Source: Robiginitalea biformata HTCC2501 (GTDB lineage: Bacteria; Bacteroidota; Bacteroidia; Flavobacteriales; Flavobacteriaceae). From it: a DNA stretch of 64,000 nt. The position numbers and the translations under genes are program-made. The stretch's first letter is position 1. Each line of letters starts with the position of its first letter. Shown here piece after piece: positions 41,366 through 51,283 of this stretch. The notes beneath the pieces were generated by a model that made no database searches, was not told the DNA's origin, and saw only the letters and a program-made list of their open reading frames with translations. Location: the NCBI RefSeq assembly GCF_000024125.1, contig NC_013222.1, positions 992,001-1,056,000 of the forward strand, in the 5' to 3' direction.

Positions 41366-44116
41366 ATGAGAACATTTTTCCTGTTTTCCATGCTCCTATT
41401 GGGCATGGGGACCTATGCGCAGACTGTTGTTTCAGGAACTGTTACGGATACCAATGGAGAACCCGTGCCAGGCGCAAACATCGTGATCGTGGGAAAGGCC
41501 ATTGGCACCACTACGGATTTTGACGGGAACTTCTCCCTGGAAACCTCTGAAATGCCGCCCTTCGACTTGCGGATAACCAGTATCGGGTACACCGAAGGCA
41601 GCGCCCGGGTGGAATCCAGCGGCCAAACGCTGGCCATCACGCTTTCCGAAGCCCAGACCTTCCTGGACGAAGTAGTCATCTCGGCCTCCCGGACCCCGGA
41701 GCGGATATTCGAATCCCCGGTTTCCGTGGAGCGGTTTGGCCTGCAGGACATCGCCGCCACTACGGCCCCTTCCTTTTACGACGGGCTGCAAAACCTTAAA
41801 GGGGTGGACATCAACACAAACAGCCTTACCTTCCAATCGGTGAATACGCGCGGGTTTGCCACGTTTGCGAACAACCGCTTTATGCAGCTGGTAGACGGGA
41901 TGGACAACACGGCACCCGGCCTGAACTTTGTTCTCGGGAACCTGGTGGGGATGTCGGAGCTCGAGGTGCAAAGCGTGGAAATTCTCCCGGGTGCGTCATC
42001 GGCTCTCTACGGGGCGGGCGCCTTCAACGGGATCTTGTTTATGACCAGTAAAAACCCCTTCGACTACCAGGGGATCAGCGCCTACTTTAAAACCGGATTC
42101 ACCCAGCAGGATGCCGCCGGCACGAACCCCTATTACGATTTCGGGATCCGGGCAGCCCACGCCTTTAACGATAAGCTGGCCGTAAAAGCCAATTTCTCCT
42201 ACTTGCAAGGGGAAGACTGGCACGCCAACAGCACCGTGGACCTGGCGCGCCCCGGGGCGGACCGGACAGATCCGGCCTACGACGGCCTGAATGTCTACGG
42301 GGACGAGGTGAGCACGCTGCTGAATTTTGACGCAGCTGCCGGATTGCCCTCGGGGACTGTCGGAACAGCCCTGGTATCCCGTACCGGTTACCAGGAGGCC
42401 GACCTGCTCAATTACAACGCCCAGAGTGTCAAGACGGATTTCTCGGTATACTACCGGCCCTGGGCAAACGATTTTGAGATTATTTACAATGGCCGGGTGG
42501 GTCGCGGCAATACGATTTACCAGGGTGCCAACCGGTACGCCATCCGCGATTTCATCCTGCAGCAGCACCGCCTGGAGTTCCGCAACGACAATTTCTTCCT
42601 GAGGGGATATATCACCTCTGAGAATGCCGGGAATTCCTATGATACGCGGTTTGCCGCCATCAACGTAAACCGGCGATGGAAGTCCGATACGCAATGGTTT
42701 ACCGATTACGCCGAGACCTATATCGGGGCGCGGCTCGGAGTAGGCACGGGGGTTCAGCTGGACGAAGAAACGGCACATGCCGTTGCCCGCCAGGCAGCCG
42801 ACCAGGGGCGGTTTGTCCCGGGAACCCGGGAATTTGACCGGGCCCTGGCACAGGTCACTGCCGACGGGGACCTGACCACCGGCGCGAAGTTTATCGACAA
42901 CACCAAATTCCGCCATGTAGACGCGAACTATAATTTCACCCACCTGACTTCGGAAATTGCCGAAATCCAGATTGGGGGTTCCTTCCGGGAATATGTGCTG
43001 AACTCCAGCGGGACGATTTTCACGGATACGGACGGCCCGATTTCCTACAACGAATACGGGGCTTACCTGCAAGTGCAGAAGAAACTCCTGGACGAGCGGA
43101 TCAAGCTCACGGGCTCTGTCCGCTACGACAAGAACCAATTTTTTGACTGGTTCTTTTCGCCGAGGCTCTCCATCCTGACCGTCCTCGGGCCGGAGAAGAA
43201 CCACAACCTCCGCGTATCCGTCCAGCAGGGCTTCCGGAACCCGACTACCCAGGACCTGTTTATCGGCCTGAATGCGGGCCGGGCCATCCTCGTGGGGGCT
43301 GCCCCGGACAACCTGGACCGGGATGTGCGGAATTTTGACCTGAGTACTTCCGGGGCTGCCCTTACCGGCAGCAGCCAGGCGCGGATCGTGGGTCGGGCCG
43401 CCTACGAAAACGCTTTTTCCCTGGCCTCCGTAAATGCCGGGGCACCCGCAGCGGTAGAGACGCCCCTGGTCCAGCCCGAGGAAATAACTGCGTACGAAGC
43501 GGGCTACCGGGGTAAAGTCGGCAAGGTGGCCATCGATATCAGCGGTTTCTACAACAAATACCAGAATTTTATCTCGAATACCACAGTGGTCGTGCCGTTT
43601 TACGGGCAGGCCGGGGACGGCGGCCTCTCGCTGCTCGCGCTGCAGAACGGGGATTTCTTCCCGTACCAGACCTATACGAATTCCCCCGTGGACATCGAGG
43701 CATACGGGGTCAATGCCGGATTCGACGCAAAACTGCCGGGCGGTTTCGACCTCGGGGCCAGCTACAGTTATATCGAACAGGAGTTCGACCAGGCGGCCTT
43801 CCCGGACTTCCGCACAAATTTCAACTCGCCCAACCACAAGGTGAAAGCCAGTTTCGGCCACAGGGAACTCTTTAAGAATTTCGGCTTTAATGTGAATTAC
43901 CGCTGGAGCGACAGCTATCTGTGGCAGAATACCTTTGCAGACGGGATCATTGACGCCTATACCGTTTTGGATGCACAGGTGAACTACACCATCCCCTCCC
44001 TGGATTCCATCATCAAAGTAGGCGGATCCAACATCCTGGGCGAAGAGTATTTTTCGGCTGTAGGGACGGGTGCAGTCGGCTCGATTTTCTACGTGTCCTG
44101 GACGGTGAACCCGTAA
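41366..44116 (+). CDS. TonB-dependent outer membrane receptor with CarboxypepD_reg-like N-terminus
   Basis: A signal peptide (MRTFFLFSMLLLGMGTYAQ) is followed by a carboxypeptidase-regulatory-like domain (TVVSGTVTDTNGEPVPGANIVIVGK...TDFDGNFSLE), a plug (EVVISASRTPERIFESPVSVERFGLQDIAAT; NTRGFATFANNRFMQLVDGMDN; VQSVEILPGASSALYGAGAFNGILFM) and a large barrel. It has 916 residues. The plug wording (ASRTPERI) recalls cobalamin/siderophore-type receptors. The end reads GSIFYVSWTVNP. The in-frame start at 41324 is rejected because the signal peptide opens at 41366. A terminator follows, so it is a single-gene unit. Confidence 0.94.
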   Translation: MRTFFLFSMLLLGMGTYAQTVVSGTVTDTNGEPVPGANIVIVGKAIGTTTDFDGNFSLETSEMPPFDLRITSIGYTEGSARVESSGQTLAITLSEAQTFLDEVVISASRTPERIFESPVSVERFGLQDIAATTAPSFYDGLQNLKGVDINTNSLTFQSVNTRGFATFANNRFMQLVDGMDNTAPGLNFVLGNLVGMSELEVQSVEILPGASSALYGAGAFNGILFMTSKNPFDYQGISAYFKTGFTQQDAAGTNPYYDFGIRAAHAFNDKLAVKANFSYLQGEDWHANSTVDLARPGADRTDPAYDGLNVYGDEVSTLLNFDAAAGLPSGTVGTALVSRTGYQEADLLNYNAQSVKTDFSVYYRPWANDFEIIYNGRVGRGNTIYQGANRYAIRDFILQQHRLEFRNDNFFLRGYITSENAGNSYDTRFAAINVNRRWKSDTQWFTDYAETYIGARLGVGTGVQLDEETAHAVARQAADQGRFVPGTREFDRALAQVTADGDLTTGAKFIDNTKFRHVDANYNFTHLTSEIAEIQIGGSFREYVLNSSGTIFTDTDGPISYNEYGAYLQVQKKLLDERIKLTGSVRYDKNQFFDWFFSPRLSILTVLGPEKNHNLRVSVQQGFRNPTTQDLFIGLNAGRAILVGAAPDNLDRDVRNFDLSTSGAALTGSSQARIVGRAAYENAFSLASVNAGAPAAVETPLVQPEEITAYEAGYRGKVGKVAIDISGFYNKYQNFISNTTVVVPFYGQAGDGGLSLLALQNGDFFPYQTYTNSPVDIEAYGVNAGFDAKLPGGFDLGASYSYIEQEFDQAAFPDFRTNFNSPNHKVKASFGHRELFKNFGFNVNYRWSDSYLWQNTFADGIIDAYTVLDAQVNYTIPSLDSIIKVGGSNILGEEYFSAVGTGAVGSIFYVSWTVNP

Positions 44117-44134
44117 GGAGTCACATACGAGAAG

Positions 44135-44162
44135 AAAACGCCGGCACGCTGGCGTTTTTTTT
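44135..44162 (+). terminator. Rho-independent terminator after TonB receptor
   Basis: AAAACGCC-ggcacgct-GGCGTTTT followed by further T. It insulates the ATP synthase genes from the receptor. Confidence 0.85.
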
Positions 44163-44208
44163 ATGGTAAAAAGCGGTCCCCGGCGTTCCTTTTTTTAAAG
44201 GAATACCC

Positions 44209-44216
44209 TATCTTTG
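44209..44216 (+). promoter_or_regulatory. -7 promoter element of atpD
   Basis: TATCTTTG matches TAnnTTTG and lies 49 nt before the atpD ATG. Confidence 0.6.
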
Positions 44217-44259
44217 CAGCCGAAAAAACAGCGCCTTACATTAACAGGTAGATAAATAA

Positions 44260-45774
<1,515 letters not shown>

Positions 45775-45803
45775 TCTGCAGATTAACTGAACCAGTATTT
45801 GTT

Positions 45804-46082
45804 ATGCACCTAGAAATCGTCAGCCCTGAGGCAACCTTATTTTCCGGAGAAGTTACTTCCGTAACCGTCCCGGGCATCAACGGGGAATTCCAGATGCTGG
45901 AAAACCACGCCCCGATCGTATCCCTCCTGCAAAGCGGGGAGGTCCGGTTTGCGGGAAACACCGGGTTGGACGAGGAGTTCGAGGATCGCTTTCGCAAAGG
46001 CGCGGATGGCAAAACCATCCTGCCCATCCGGAGCGGCACCGTCGAGCTGAAAAACAACCGGGTGATCGTTTTAGCTGACTAA
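45804..46082 (+). CDS. atpC: F-type ATP synthase epsilon subunit, short form
   Basis: The 92-residue protein corresponds to the N-terminal beta-sandwich of the epsilon subunit (MHLEIVSPEATLFSGEVTSVTVPGINGEFQMLENHAPIVSLL). The C-terminal helical hairpin that inhibits ATP hydrolysis in longer (about 130-residue) forms is missing. The part after VRFAGN carries an additional acidic stretch and ends GTVELKNNRVIVLAD. It lies 29 nt behind atpD and before a terminator. Confidence 0.95.
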   Translation: MHLEIVSPEATLFSGEVTSVTVPGINGEFQMLENHAPIVSLLQSGEVRFAGNTGLDEEFEDRFRKGADGKTILPIRSGTVELKNNRVIVLAD

Positions 46083-46103
46083 TTCAATTACTATACATTT
46101 CCC

Positions 46104-46137
46104 AAACCCTGCTTCCCGACGGAGGCAGGGTTTTTTT
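46104..46137 (+). terminator. Rho-independent terminator after atpDC
   Basis: AAACCCTGC (46104-46112) pairs with GCAGGGTTT around a 12-base loop and is followed by a T run. Confidence 0.85.
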
Positions 46138-46232
46138 GTCTTGCTGCAGATGCCTGAAGGCGGTATCTCCGATTGGCCTGCCGCAGAAAGTATCGGTTTA
46201 TACCCGGCTGGTTTCGAAACCTGCCGAATTGG

Positions 46233-46240
46233 TATCTTTG
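46233..46240 (+). promoter_or_regulatory. -7 promoter element of bioF
   Basis: TATCTTTG ends 4 nt before the ATG at 46245 and so predicts a leaderless bioF-led transcript. No BirA- or BioR-type operator palindrome was recognised here. Confidence 0.6.
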
Positions 46241-46244
46241 GTTT

Positions 46245-47465
46245 ATGACGGGACTACCGGAAAAATTGAGGGAAAAGATGGTGGCCCGCGAGCGGGAAGG
46301 GAACCTGAGGACCCTCCGCGGGCCCCGGTACGGGGTGGATTTCTACTCGAATGATTACCTGGGTTTCTCCGGCAAAACCGCGGCCGATTCCCCCGAATCC
46401 GGAGCGGAACCTACCCGGCAAACACCCCAGGGAACGCCGGGGGATGCCCCTTCCGATTCCGGTGCTGGCTTCACGGCCCACGGAAGCGGCGGCTCGCGGC
46501 TCATCAGCGGCAACCACCCCCTGTATGCGGAACTGGAGAACACCTTGTGCCGGGCACACCGCGCCGATGCGGCCCTGGTGTATAATTCCGGGTATGATGC
46601 GAATATCGGCCTGCTCTCCGCAGTACCCCAGCGGACGGATTATGTATTCTACGACCAAAGCGTGCATGCGAGTATCCGGGATGGCCTGGGGCTTTGCCCG
46701 GCAAGGTCCTACAGCTTTGACCACAACTCCCTGGAGAGTCTCACCCGCCGGGTGGCCACCGTACTACCCGATGGGATCCCCCCCGGTTCCGAGGTGTATG
46801 TGGTAACGGAGACCGTATTTTCCATGGAGGGGGATGGCCCGGACCTGGCGGGGATTACCGCGTATTGCCGGGCCAACGGTTTCCGGCTTATCCTGGATGA
46901 GGCCCACGCCGTCGGGGTCTTGGGGAAGCACGGGGAGGGGGCCGTGGCAGCTGCGGGCCTGGAAGACCTGGTTTTTGCCCGGGTCGTCACCTTCGGGAAA
47001 GCCGTCGGACGCCACGGGGCGGCCGTACTATGCGATTCGGAACTCCGGGAGTATCTGGTCAATTTTTCCAGGAGCCTCATCTATACCACAGCCCTTCCCC
47101 CACGAACGTTGGAATCCATCCTGGAGGCCTACGCGCATCTGTCCGGGGATACAGGCATCCACAGGCGTGAAAGGCTTAGCGAGAATATCGAGTATTTCAG
47201 GCAGCAGGCGAGGGCCCTGGGCCTTGACCAAGGGTTTTATACAGCAGGGGGCCCTATCCAAACCTACAGGGTTGGCGACTCCCTGGAGGCAGGCCAATTG
47301 GCGGAACGGCTCCAGGAAAAAGGCTACCTGGTAAAGGCCATCCGCTATCCCACAGTACCCATGGGCAGCGAGTGCCTCCGTTTTTGCCTCCACAGTTACA
47401 ATTCAAAGGATGAAATCCTGTCAGTTTTAAGTATCTTGTCCAAAGAATTGAAAAGGGAGAAATAA
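46245..47465 (+). CDS. bioF: 8-amino-7-oxononanoate synthase (KAPA synthase)
   Basis: BioF condenses a pimeloyl thioester with alanine, the first dedicated ring-building step in biotin synthesis. The 406-residue PLP enzyme shows VDFYSNDYLGFS, HGSGGSRLISGNHPLYAELE, ETVFSMEGDGPDL, RLILDEAHAVGVLGKHGEG and the PLP-lysine region VVTFGKAVGRHGAAV. An insert rich in Pro/Ser/Gly (residues about 45-75) precedes the substrate-binding loop. The ATG at 46245 is preferred over an in-frame upstream start at 46173, which precedes the promoter. Its stop TAA overlaps the next gene's ATG by one base. Confidence 0.95.
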   Translation: MTGLPEKLREKMVAREREGNLRTLRGPRYGVDFYSNDYLGFSGKTAADSPESGAEPTRQTPQGTPGDAPSDSGAGFTAHGSGGSRLISGNHPLYAELENTLCRAHRADAALVYNSGYDANIGLLSAVPQRTDYVFYDQSVHASIRDGLGLCPARSYSFDHNSLESLTRRVATVLPDGIPPGSEVYVVTETVFSMEGDGPDLAGITAYCRANGFRLILDEAHAVGVLGKHGEGAVAAAGLEDLVFARVVTFGKAVGRHGAAVLCDSELREYLVNFSRSLIYTTALPPRTLESILEAYAHLSGDTGIHRRERLSENIEYFRQQARALGLDQGFYTAGGPIQTYRVGDSLEAGQLAERLQEKGYLVKAIRYPTVPMGSECLRFCLHSYNSKDEILSVLSILSKELKREK

Positions 47466-47851
47466 TGGATAACCGATTTGTGGTGTTGGAATCCTTTCAG
47501 CTGGTCGCAGATGCGGAAATCCTGAAGCTGAAGCTGGAATCCGAGGGCATCCCGGTATTCCTGAAGGATGCGAATATCATGCAGGCCGAACCGTTTATTG
47601 CCACGGCAACCGGGGGGGTCAAGGTGTTGGTGGAAAAGGAAGATTTTTTACGCGCCAATGCGGTTTACGATGCCTTGCGGCAGTATGCCCTGGACAAAGA
47701 CGGCAACCCGGTAACCTGCCCGAATTGCAAAGCCACCCGTAGTGAACGCTACTTTAAAAGGGAGAAGCTGCGGTACCGGCTTTTCCCATTTCTGGAACCG
47801 CCGCGCTACCGGTGCACGCAGTGCGGGATGATAACCGCTGCCGGTTCATGA
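47465..47851 (+). CDS. DUF2007 protein with C-terminal zinc ribbon
   Basis: The 128-residue protein begins with a DUF2007 (putative signal-transducing) domain: FVVLESFQLVADAEILKLKLESEGIPVFLKDANIMQ ... GGVKVLVEKEDFLRANAVYDAL. The C-terminal third carries two Cys pairs, CPNC and CTQC, separated by about 32 residues, probably binding zinc. It is wedged between bioF (1-nt overlap) and bioD (4-nt overlap), so its expression is coupled to biotin genes. No catalytic function is known for the family. Confidence 0.88.
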   Translation: MDNRFVVLESFQLVADAEILKLKLESEGIPVFLKDANIMQAEPFIATATGGVKVLVEKEDFLRANAVYDALRQYALDKDGNPVTCPNCKATRSERYFKREKLRYRLFPFLEPPRYRCTQCGMITAAGS

Positions 47852-48474
47852 AGCGAATCTTCGTCACCGGTATTTCCACGGAGGTGGGGAAGACCCTGGC
47901 ATCGGCTGTACTGGTTGAGGCCCTTGGGGCGGATTACTGGAAACCCGTACAGGCCGGGGACCTGGATGCTTCCGACAGCCACACCATCAAAAACCTTGTA
48001 AGCCACCCGAAAACGGTGATTCACCCGAACTCCTACGCCCTGAACACCCCCATGAGCCCGCATGCAGCGGCTGAAATTGACGGGGTTCGGATTGATCTGG
48101 ACCAGATCCGGGAACCTGAAACGACTAACCACCTGGTCATCGAAGGGGCGGGCGGGCTGCTCGTCCCCCTGAATGATACGGATACCATCGCCGACCTGAT
48201 CCGTCCCGGTTACGTCGTGGTGGTTGTTTCCCGCCACTACCTGGGTAGCATCAACCACACGCTCCTCACCCTGGAAGCCCTGAAAAACAAGGGGCACAAA
48301 CCCTACCTCCTCTATAGCGGCGATCCGCACCCGACCACCGAAACGATCATAAAATCCAAAACGGGCGTACCCGTCCTGGGGCGTATTGAAGAATTGGATT
48401 CCCCGGGGCGCCAGGAAGTAGTCAGGCTGGCAAAATCTTTGCGCCCCGCCCTTAGGGATCACAACCTTTTATAG
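47848..48474 (+). CDS. bioD: Dethiobiotin synthetase
   Basis: BioD uses ATP and bicarbonate to close the ureido ring of dethiobiotin. The 208-residue protein opens with the P-loop-like KRIFVTGISTEVGKTLASAVL and has YWKPVQAGD, the conserved LVIEGAGGLLVPLND and LGSINHTLLTLEAL. The ATG at 47848 overlaps the DUF2007 stop as ATGA. Its 3' end overlaps the convergent glycosyltransferase gene by 16 nt. Confidence 0.95.
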   Translation: MKRIFVTGISTEVGKTLASAVLVEALGADYWKPVQAGDLDASDSHTIKNLVSHPKTVIHPNSYALNTPMSPHAAAEIDGVRIDLDQIREPETTNHLVIEGAGGLLVPLNDTDTIADLIRPGYVVVVVSRHYLGSINHTLLTLEALKNKGHKPYLLYSGDPHPTTETIIKSKTGVPVLGRIEELDSPGRQEVVRLAKSLRPALRDHNLL

Positions 48475-49940
48475 ATCACGGCCCGGCCGAGGACCGTGTC
48501 CTTCCGGTAGTATACCTGTAGGTAACTCATCACGGTGGCATTGGCTGCGGTGTGCCTACGGTCAAAAACGGGTTTCCCGCTGCGGCAAACCACGAAATCC
48601 GGGCGATATTCCCCAAGCAGGTATTCGAGTTCCTCCCCGGTGGATTCCCGCTCGGTGGGCATAAAGGGAAAAAGGGCCGGCCGGCAAATATTGCTCGGGT
48701 GGGTCGCCGCCGGGCTCGGGGGGGGTGTATCCAGCAACCAATAACCGATGTGGTATTCAAAAAAAAGCACCTTGCCGGGTTGTCCGTACCTTTCCCTGAA
48801 ATACCGGGGTACCTCCACGCCCTCCCCATTGTAGAGGTGGCCCGTGGTACGGTGGTAACGGGCGACGGCCCCGTATTCCAGCCAGGATTCCACGGGGAGC
48901 AGGAGGAACAACATCAGGCTGAGGCCACATATTGTTTCCGGGATCCGCTGACCCGCCCGGTCCAGGATACCGGCCAGCAGGGCCAACAACAACGGATAGA
49001 ATTGCAACAGGTAGTGGCCGTTGAGCTTGCCGCCGCTGATAAATGACAGCAGGATCCCGACTATCAGCGCTGTCAGGAGGCCGTTTGAAAAAAGCTTCGG
49101 GTTGAGCCATTGCCGCTTCCATGCAAAACACAGGAAGACCCCGACCAGTGCGTAAAATGGCAGGTGTCCGGCACTGAACCCTTCCTGCTCCCCGGAATAG
49201 GCCAGGGGTGCGCGTACCACGGCGTCCCACCAAAGCGCCGCATCCCCCATTAGGACATACGGAAGCACGGAAAGCAGGACAAACGACGATCCCCCGGCCA
49301 GCAGAAGCCCGAGCCTGGCCGGGGCCTGTGCGTCGCCCGTGCGAAGGGCGCGAAATACCAGAAACCACCCAGCGGCGAAAAGCGGGATGGCCAGGTTGCT
49401 CTTGGCCAAGACTGCCAGCCCCAGGAAAAGCCCGGAGGCGAAGTACCCGGGACCCGTCCTTCGACTGATAAGGAGCCAAACCCCCGGGAGGAAAAAAGCC
49501 ATGCTGAGGTGTTCGGACATCACCCCCTGTACGCTGCCGAACAGGCTCATCAGGAAAAGGCAAAGCAGCCCGGAGGCAAAGCCGGCCGGTTTTCCGCCGA
49601 CCTCCCGTCCGATACGATAGGTGTAAAAACTGCTGACCGCCACAGCCAGGACCCCCAGCAGGCGGATAGCGACGAAGCTTTTCCCAAAAACCCAGATAGG
49701 GATGGCAAGCAAGAGGAAAACCAGAGGGGGCTTCAGGTCCCATAGCTCTGTGTAGGGAAGGTGCCCGTCCACCAGCGATTGGGCCACCAGGATAAAGGTG
49801 CTCTCATCCCGGTCGATATAATCCCGGAAGAAAAATGGAAACCGGATGAGGAAGGAAGCGGCCAGGAAGTAAAGGAATACGACTCTTTCCCCGGCCTGTG
49901 CGACATGCCGGCCCACCCTGTCAATCATCCTTCGCAACAT
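48459..49940 (-). CDS. GT-C type integral membrane glycosyltransferase (ArnT/PMT-like)
   Basis: The 493-residue protein has about ten to eleven transmembrane segments and the acidic first-loop motif of GT-C enzymes (FFRDYIDRDESTFILVAQSL), followed by LWDLKPPLVFLLLAIP. A soluble C-terminal region of about 120 residues follows (TTGHLYNGEGVEVPRYFRE ... YRPDFVVCRSGKPVF). Such enzymes transfer sugars from polyprenyl-phosphate donors in the periplasm. Acceptor and sugar are unknown. It lies between bioD and bioA on the opposite strand, splitting the biotin genes into two transcription units. Confidence 0.88.
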   Translation of the reverse strand: MLRRMIDRVGRHVAQAGERVVFLYFLAASFLIRFPFFFRDYIDRDESTFILVAQSLVDGHLPYTELWDLKPPLVFLLLAIPIWVFGKSFVAIRLLGVLAVAVSSFYTYRIGREVGGKPAGFASGLLCLFLMSLFGSVQGVMSEHLSMAFFLPGVWLLISRRTGPGYFASGLFLGLAVLAKSNLAIPLFAAGWFLVFRALRTGDAQAPARLGLLLAGGSSFVLLSVLPYVLMGDAALWWDAVVRAPLAYSGEQEGFSAGHLPFYALVGVFLCFAWKRQWLNPKLFSNGLLTALIVGILLSFISGGKLNGHYLLQFYPLLLALLAGILDRAGQRIPETICGLSLMLFLLLPVESWLEYGAVARYHRTTGHLYNGEGVEVPRYFRERYGQPGKVLFFEYHIGYWLLDTPPPSPAATHPSNICRPALFPFMPTERESTGEELEYLLGEYRPDFVVCRSGKPVFDRRHTAANATVMSYLQVYYRKDTVLGRAVIYKRL

Positions 49941-49962
49941 AGGGCTAGTTCCGATTATTTCT

Positions 49963-49970
49963 CATCTTTG
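49963..49970 (+). promoter_or_regulatory. Probable -7 promoter element of bioA
   Basis: CATCTTTG matches TAnnTTTG in all but the first base and lies 33 nt before the bioA ATG, in the 63-bp interval between the divergent glycosyltransferase and bioA genes. Confidence 0.45.
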
Positions 49971-50003
49971 CAAGATAGAAAATCAACTGAAGAACCCGCC
50001 GGC

Positions 50004-51278
50004 ATGGGACAGAATCTTTCCCTTCGTGACGCCAGGCATATCTGGCACCCCCTTACCCAGCATAAGACCCACGGGATGGCCCATGGGATTGCCAGGGCGC
50101 AGGGAGTTTACCTGTACGATACGCAGGGAAAAGCCTATCTCGATGCTATTTCGTCCTGGTATACGGCGGTCTACGGACACTGCAACCCGCAAATTACCCG
50201 GCGGGTCGCCGCCCAGATGGAAGAGCTGGACCAGGTAGTGTTCAGCGGGTTTACCCACGAACCCGCCGTAAGCCTTTCCGAGAAGCTCCTTGGGCACCTG
50301 CCCGGGAACCAGGAAAAGGTGTTTTTCTCCGAAAACGGCTCCACGGCCGTTGAGGTAGCCCTGAAAATAGCCCTGCAATACCATTTCAACCTGGGGGCTC
50401 CGCGGAAGATCCTGCTGGCTTTTGAATCGGGGTTTCACGGGGATACCTTCGGGGCCCTTTCCGTATCCGGACTCTCCGTCTACAACGGGCCTTTTGAAGG
50501 GATGGCGCTGGAGGTCCGGAGGATCCCCGTTCCGGACGACCCGGACGCGGCCCAAAGCCTGGCTACCCTGGAGGCCATCCTGGCCGAAGCGCCCGTGGCA
50601 GGCTTTGTATATGAGCCCCTGGTCCAGGGAGCCGCGGCCATGAAAACCCACGACGCCGCGGGGTTGGATAAGATTCTGGCCCGGCTGCGGGAGACGGGGG
50701 CCCTGCTGATTGCGGATGAAGTGATGACGGGGTTCGGGAAAACCGGGACGAATTTTGCCTCTGCGCAACTGGAGACCCAGCCAGACCTGATCTGCCTCTC
50801 AAAGGCCCTTACGGCCGGCCTGTTGCCGATGGGTATCACCAGTTGTTCGGCACAGGTTTACAACGCTTTTTTAAGCGATTCGGTGGAAAAGGGGTTTTTC
50901 CACGGGCATACGTATACGGCAAACCCCTTGGCATGTACGGCTGCCCTGGCTGCTTTGGAGTTGCTGGAGACTGCGGAGATGCAGTCGAATATTTCGCGCA
51001 TTGCCGGGGCGCACCGGGATTTTGAAACCCGGGTGCAATCGCACCACAAGGTCCTCGCCACCCGGCGTATCGGTGTGATCTTTGCCATGGACCTCGATGT
51101 GGAAACGGACCGGTACGGAAGCCTCAGGGATATCCTCTACGGTTTTTTTATGGAACGCGGCATCTACCTGCGCCCCCTGGGGAATACCGTGTATATCCTG
51201 CCCCCGTACATCACCACGGATGATGAACTCGCCCGGATCTACCAGGCGATGGAAGAAGTCCTGGAATTTATCAGCTGA
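50004..51278 (+). CDS. bioA: Adenosylmethionine-8-amino-7-oxononanoate aminotransferase (DAPA synthase)
   Basis: BioA aminates KAPA to DAPA, with S-adenosylmethionine as donor. The 424-residue PLP enzyme shows HIWHPLTQHKTH, the BioA-typical LYDTQGKAYLDAISSWYTAVYGHCNPQI, FFSENGSTAVEVALKIALQYH, SGFHGDTFGALSVSG, LIADEVMTGFGKTGTNFAS and the PLP-lysine in ICLSKALTAGLLPMGIT. The start at 50004 lies after a promoter element; the frame continues far upstream through the convergent neighbour and is not coding there. The ketoacyl synthase gene follows after 5 nt. Confidence 0.96.
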   Translation: MGQNLSLRDARHIWHPLTQHKTHGMAHGIARAQGVYLYDTQGKAYLDAISSWYTAVYGHCNPQITRRVAAQMEELDQVVFSGFTHEPAVSLSEKLLGHLPGNQEKVFFSENGSTAVEVALKIALQYHFNLGAPRKILLAFESGFHGDTFGALSVSGLSVYNGPFEGMALEVRRIPVPDDPDAAQSLATLEAILAEAPVAGFVYEPLVQGAAAMKTHDAAGLDKILARLRETGALLIADEVMTGFGKTGTNFASAQLETQPDLICLSKALTAGLLPMGITSCSAQVYNAFLSDSVEKGFFHGHTYTANPLACTAALAALELLETAEMQSNISRIAGAHRDFETRVQSHHKVLATRRIGVIFAMDLDVETDRYGSLRDILYGFFMERGIYLRPLGNTVYILPPYITTDDELARIYQAMEEVLEFIS

Positions 51279-51283
51279 CCCTT

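Noticed and set aside
41996..43861. Minus-strand open frame of 621 codons opposite a TonB receptor.
   Set aside because: Antisense shadow of a clear receptor gene; composition is biased and no motif is seen.
46173..46244. N-terminal extension of bioF.
   Set aside because: It would overlap the promoter element and adds residues unrelated to BioF; the ATG at 46245 fits better.
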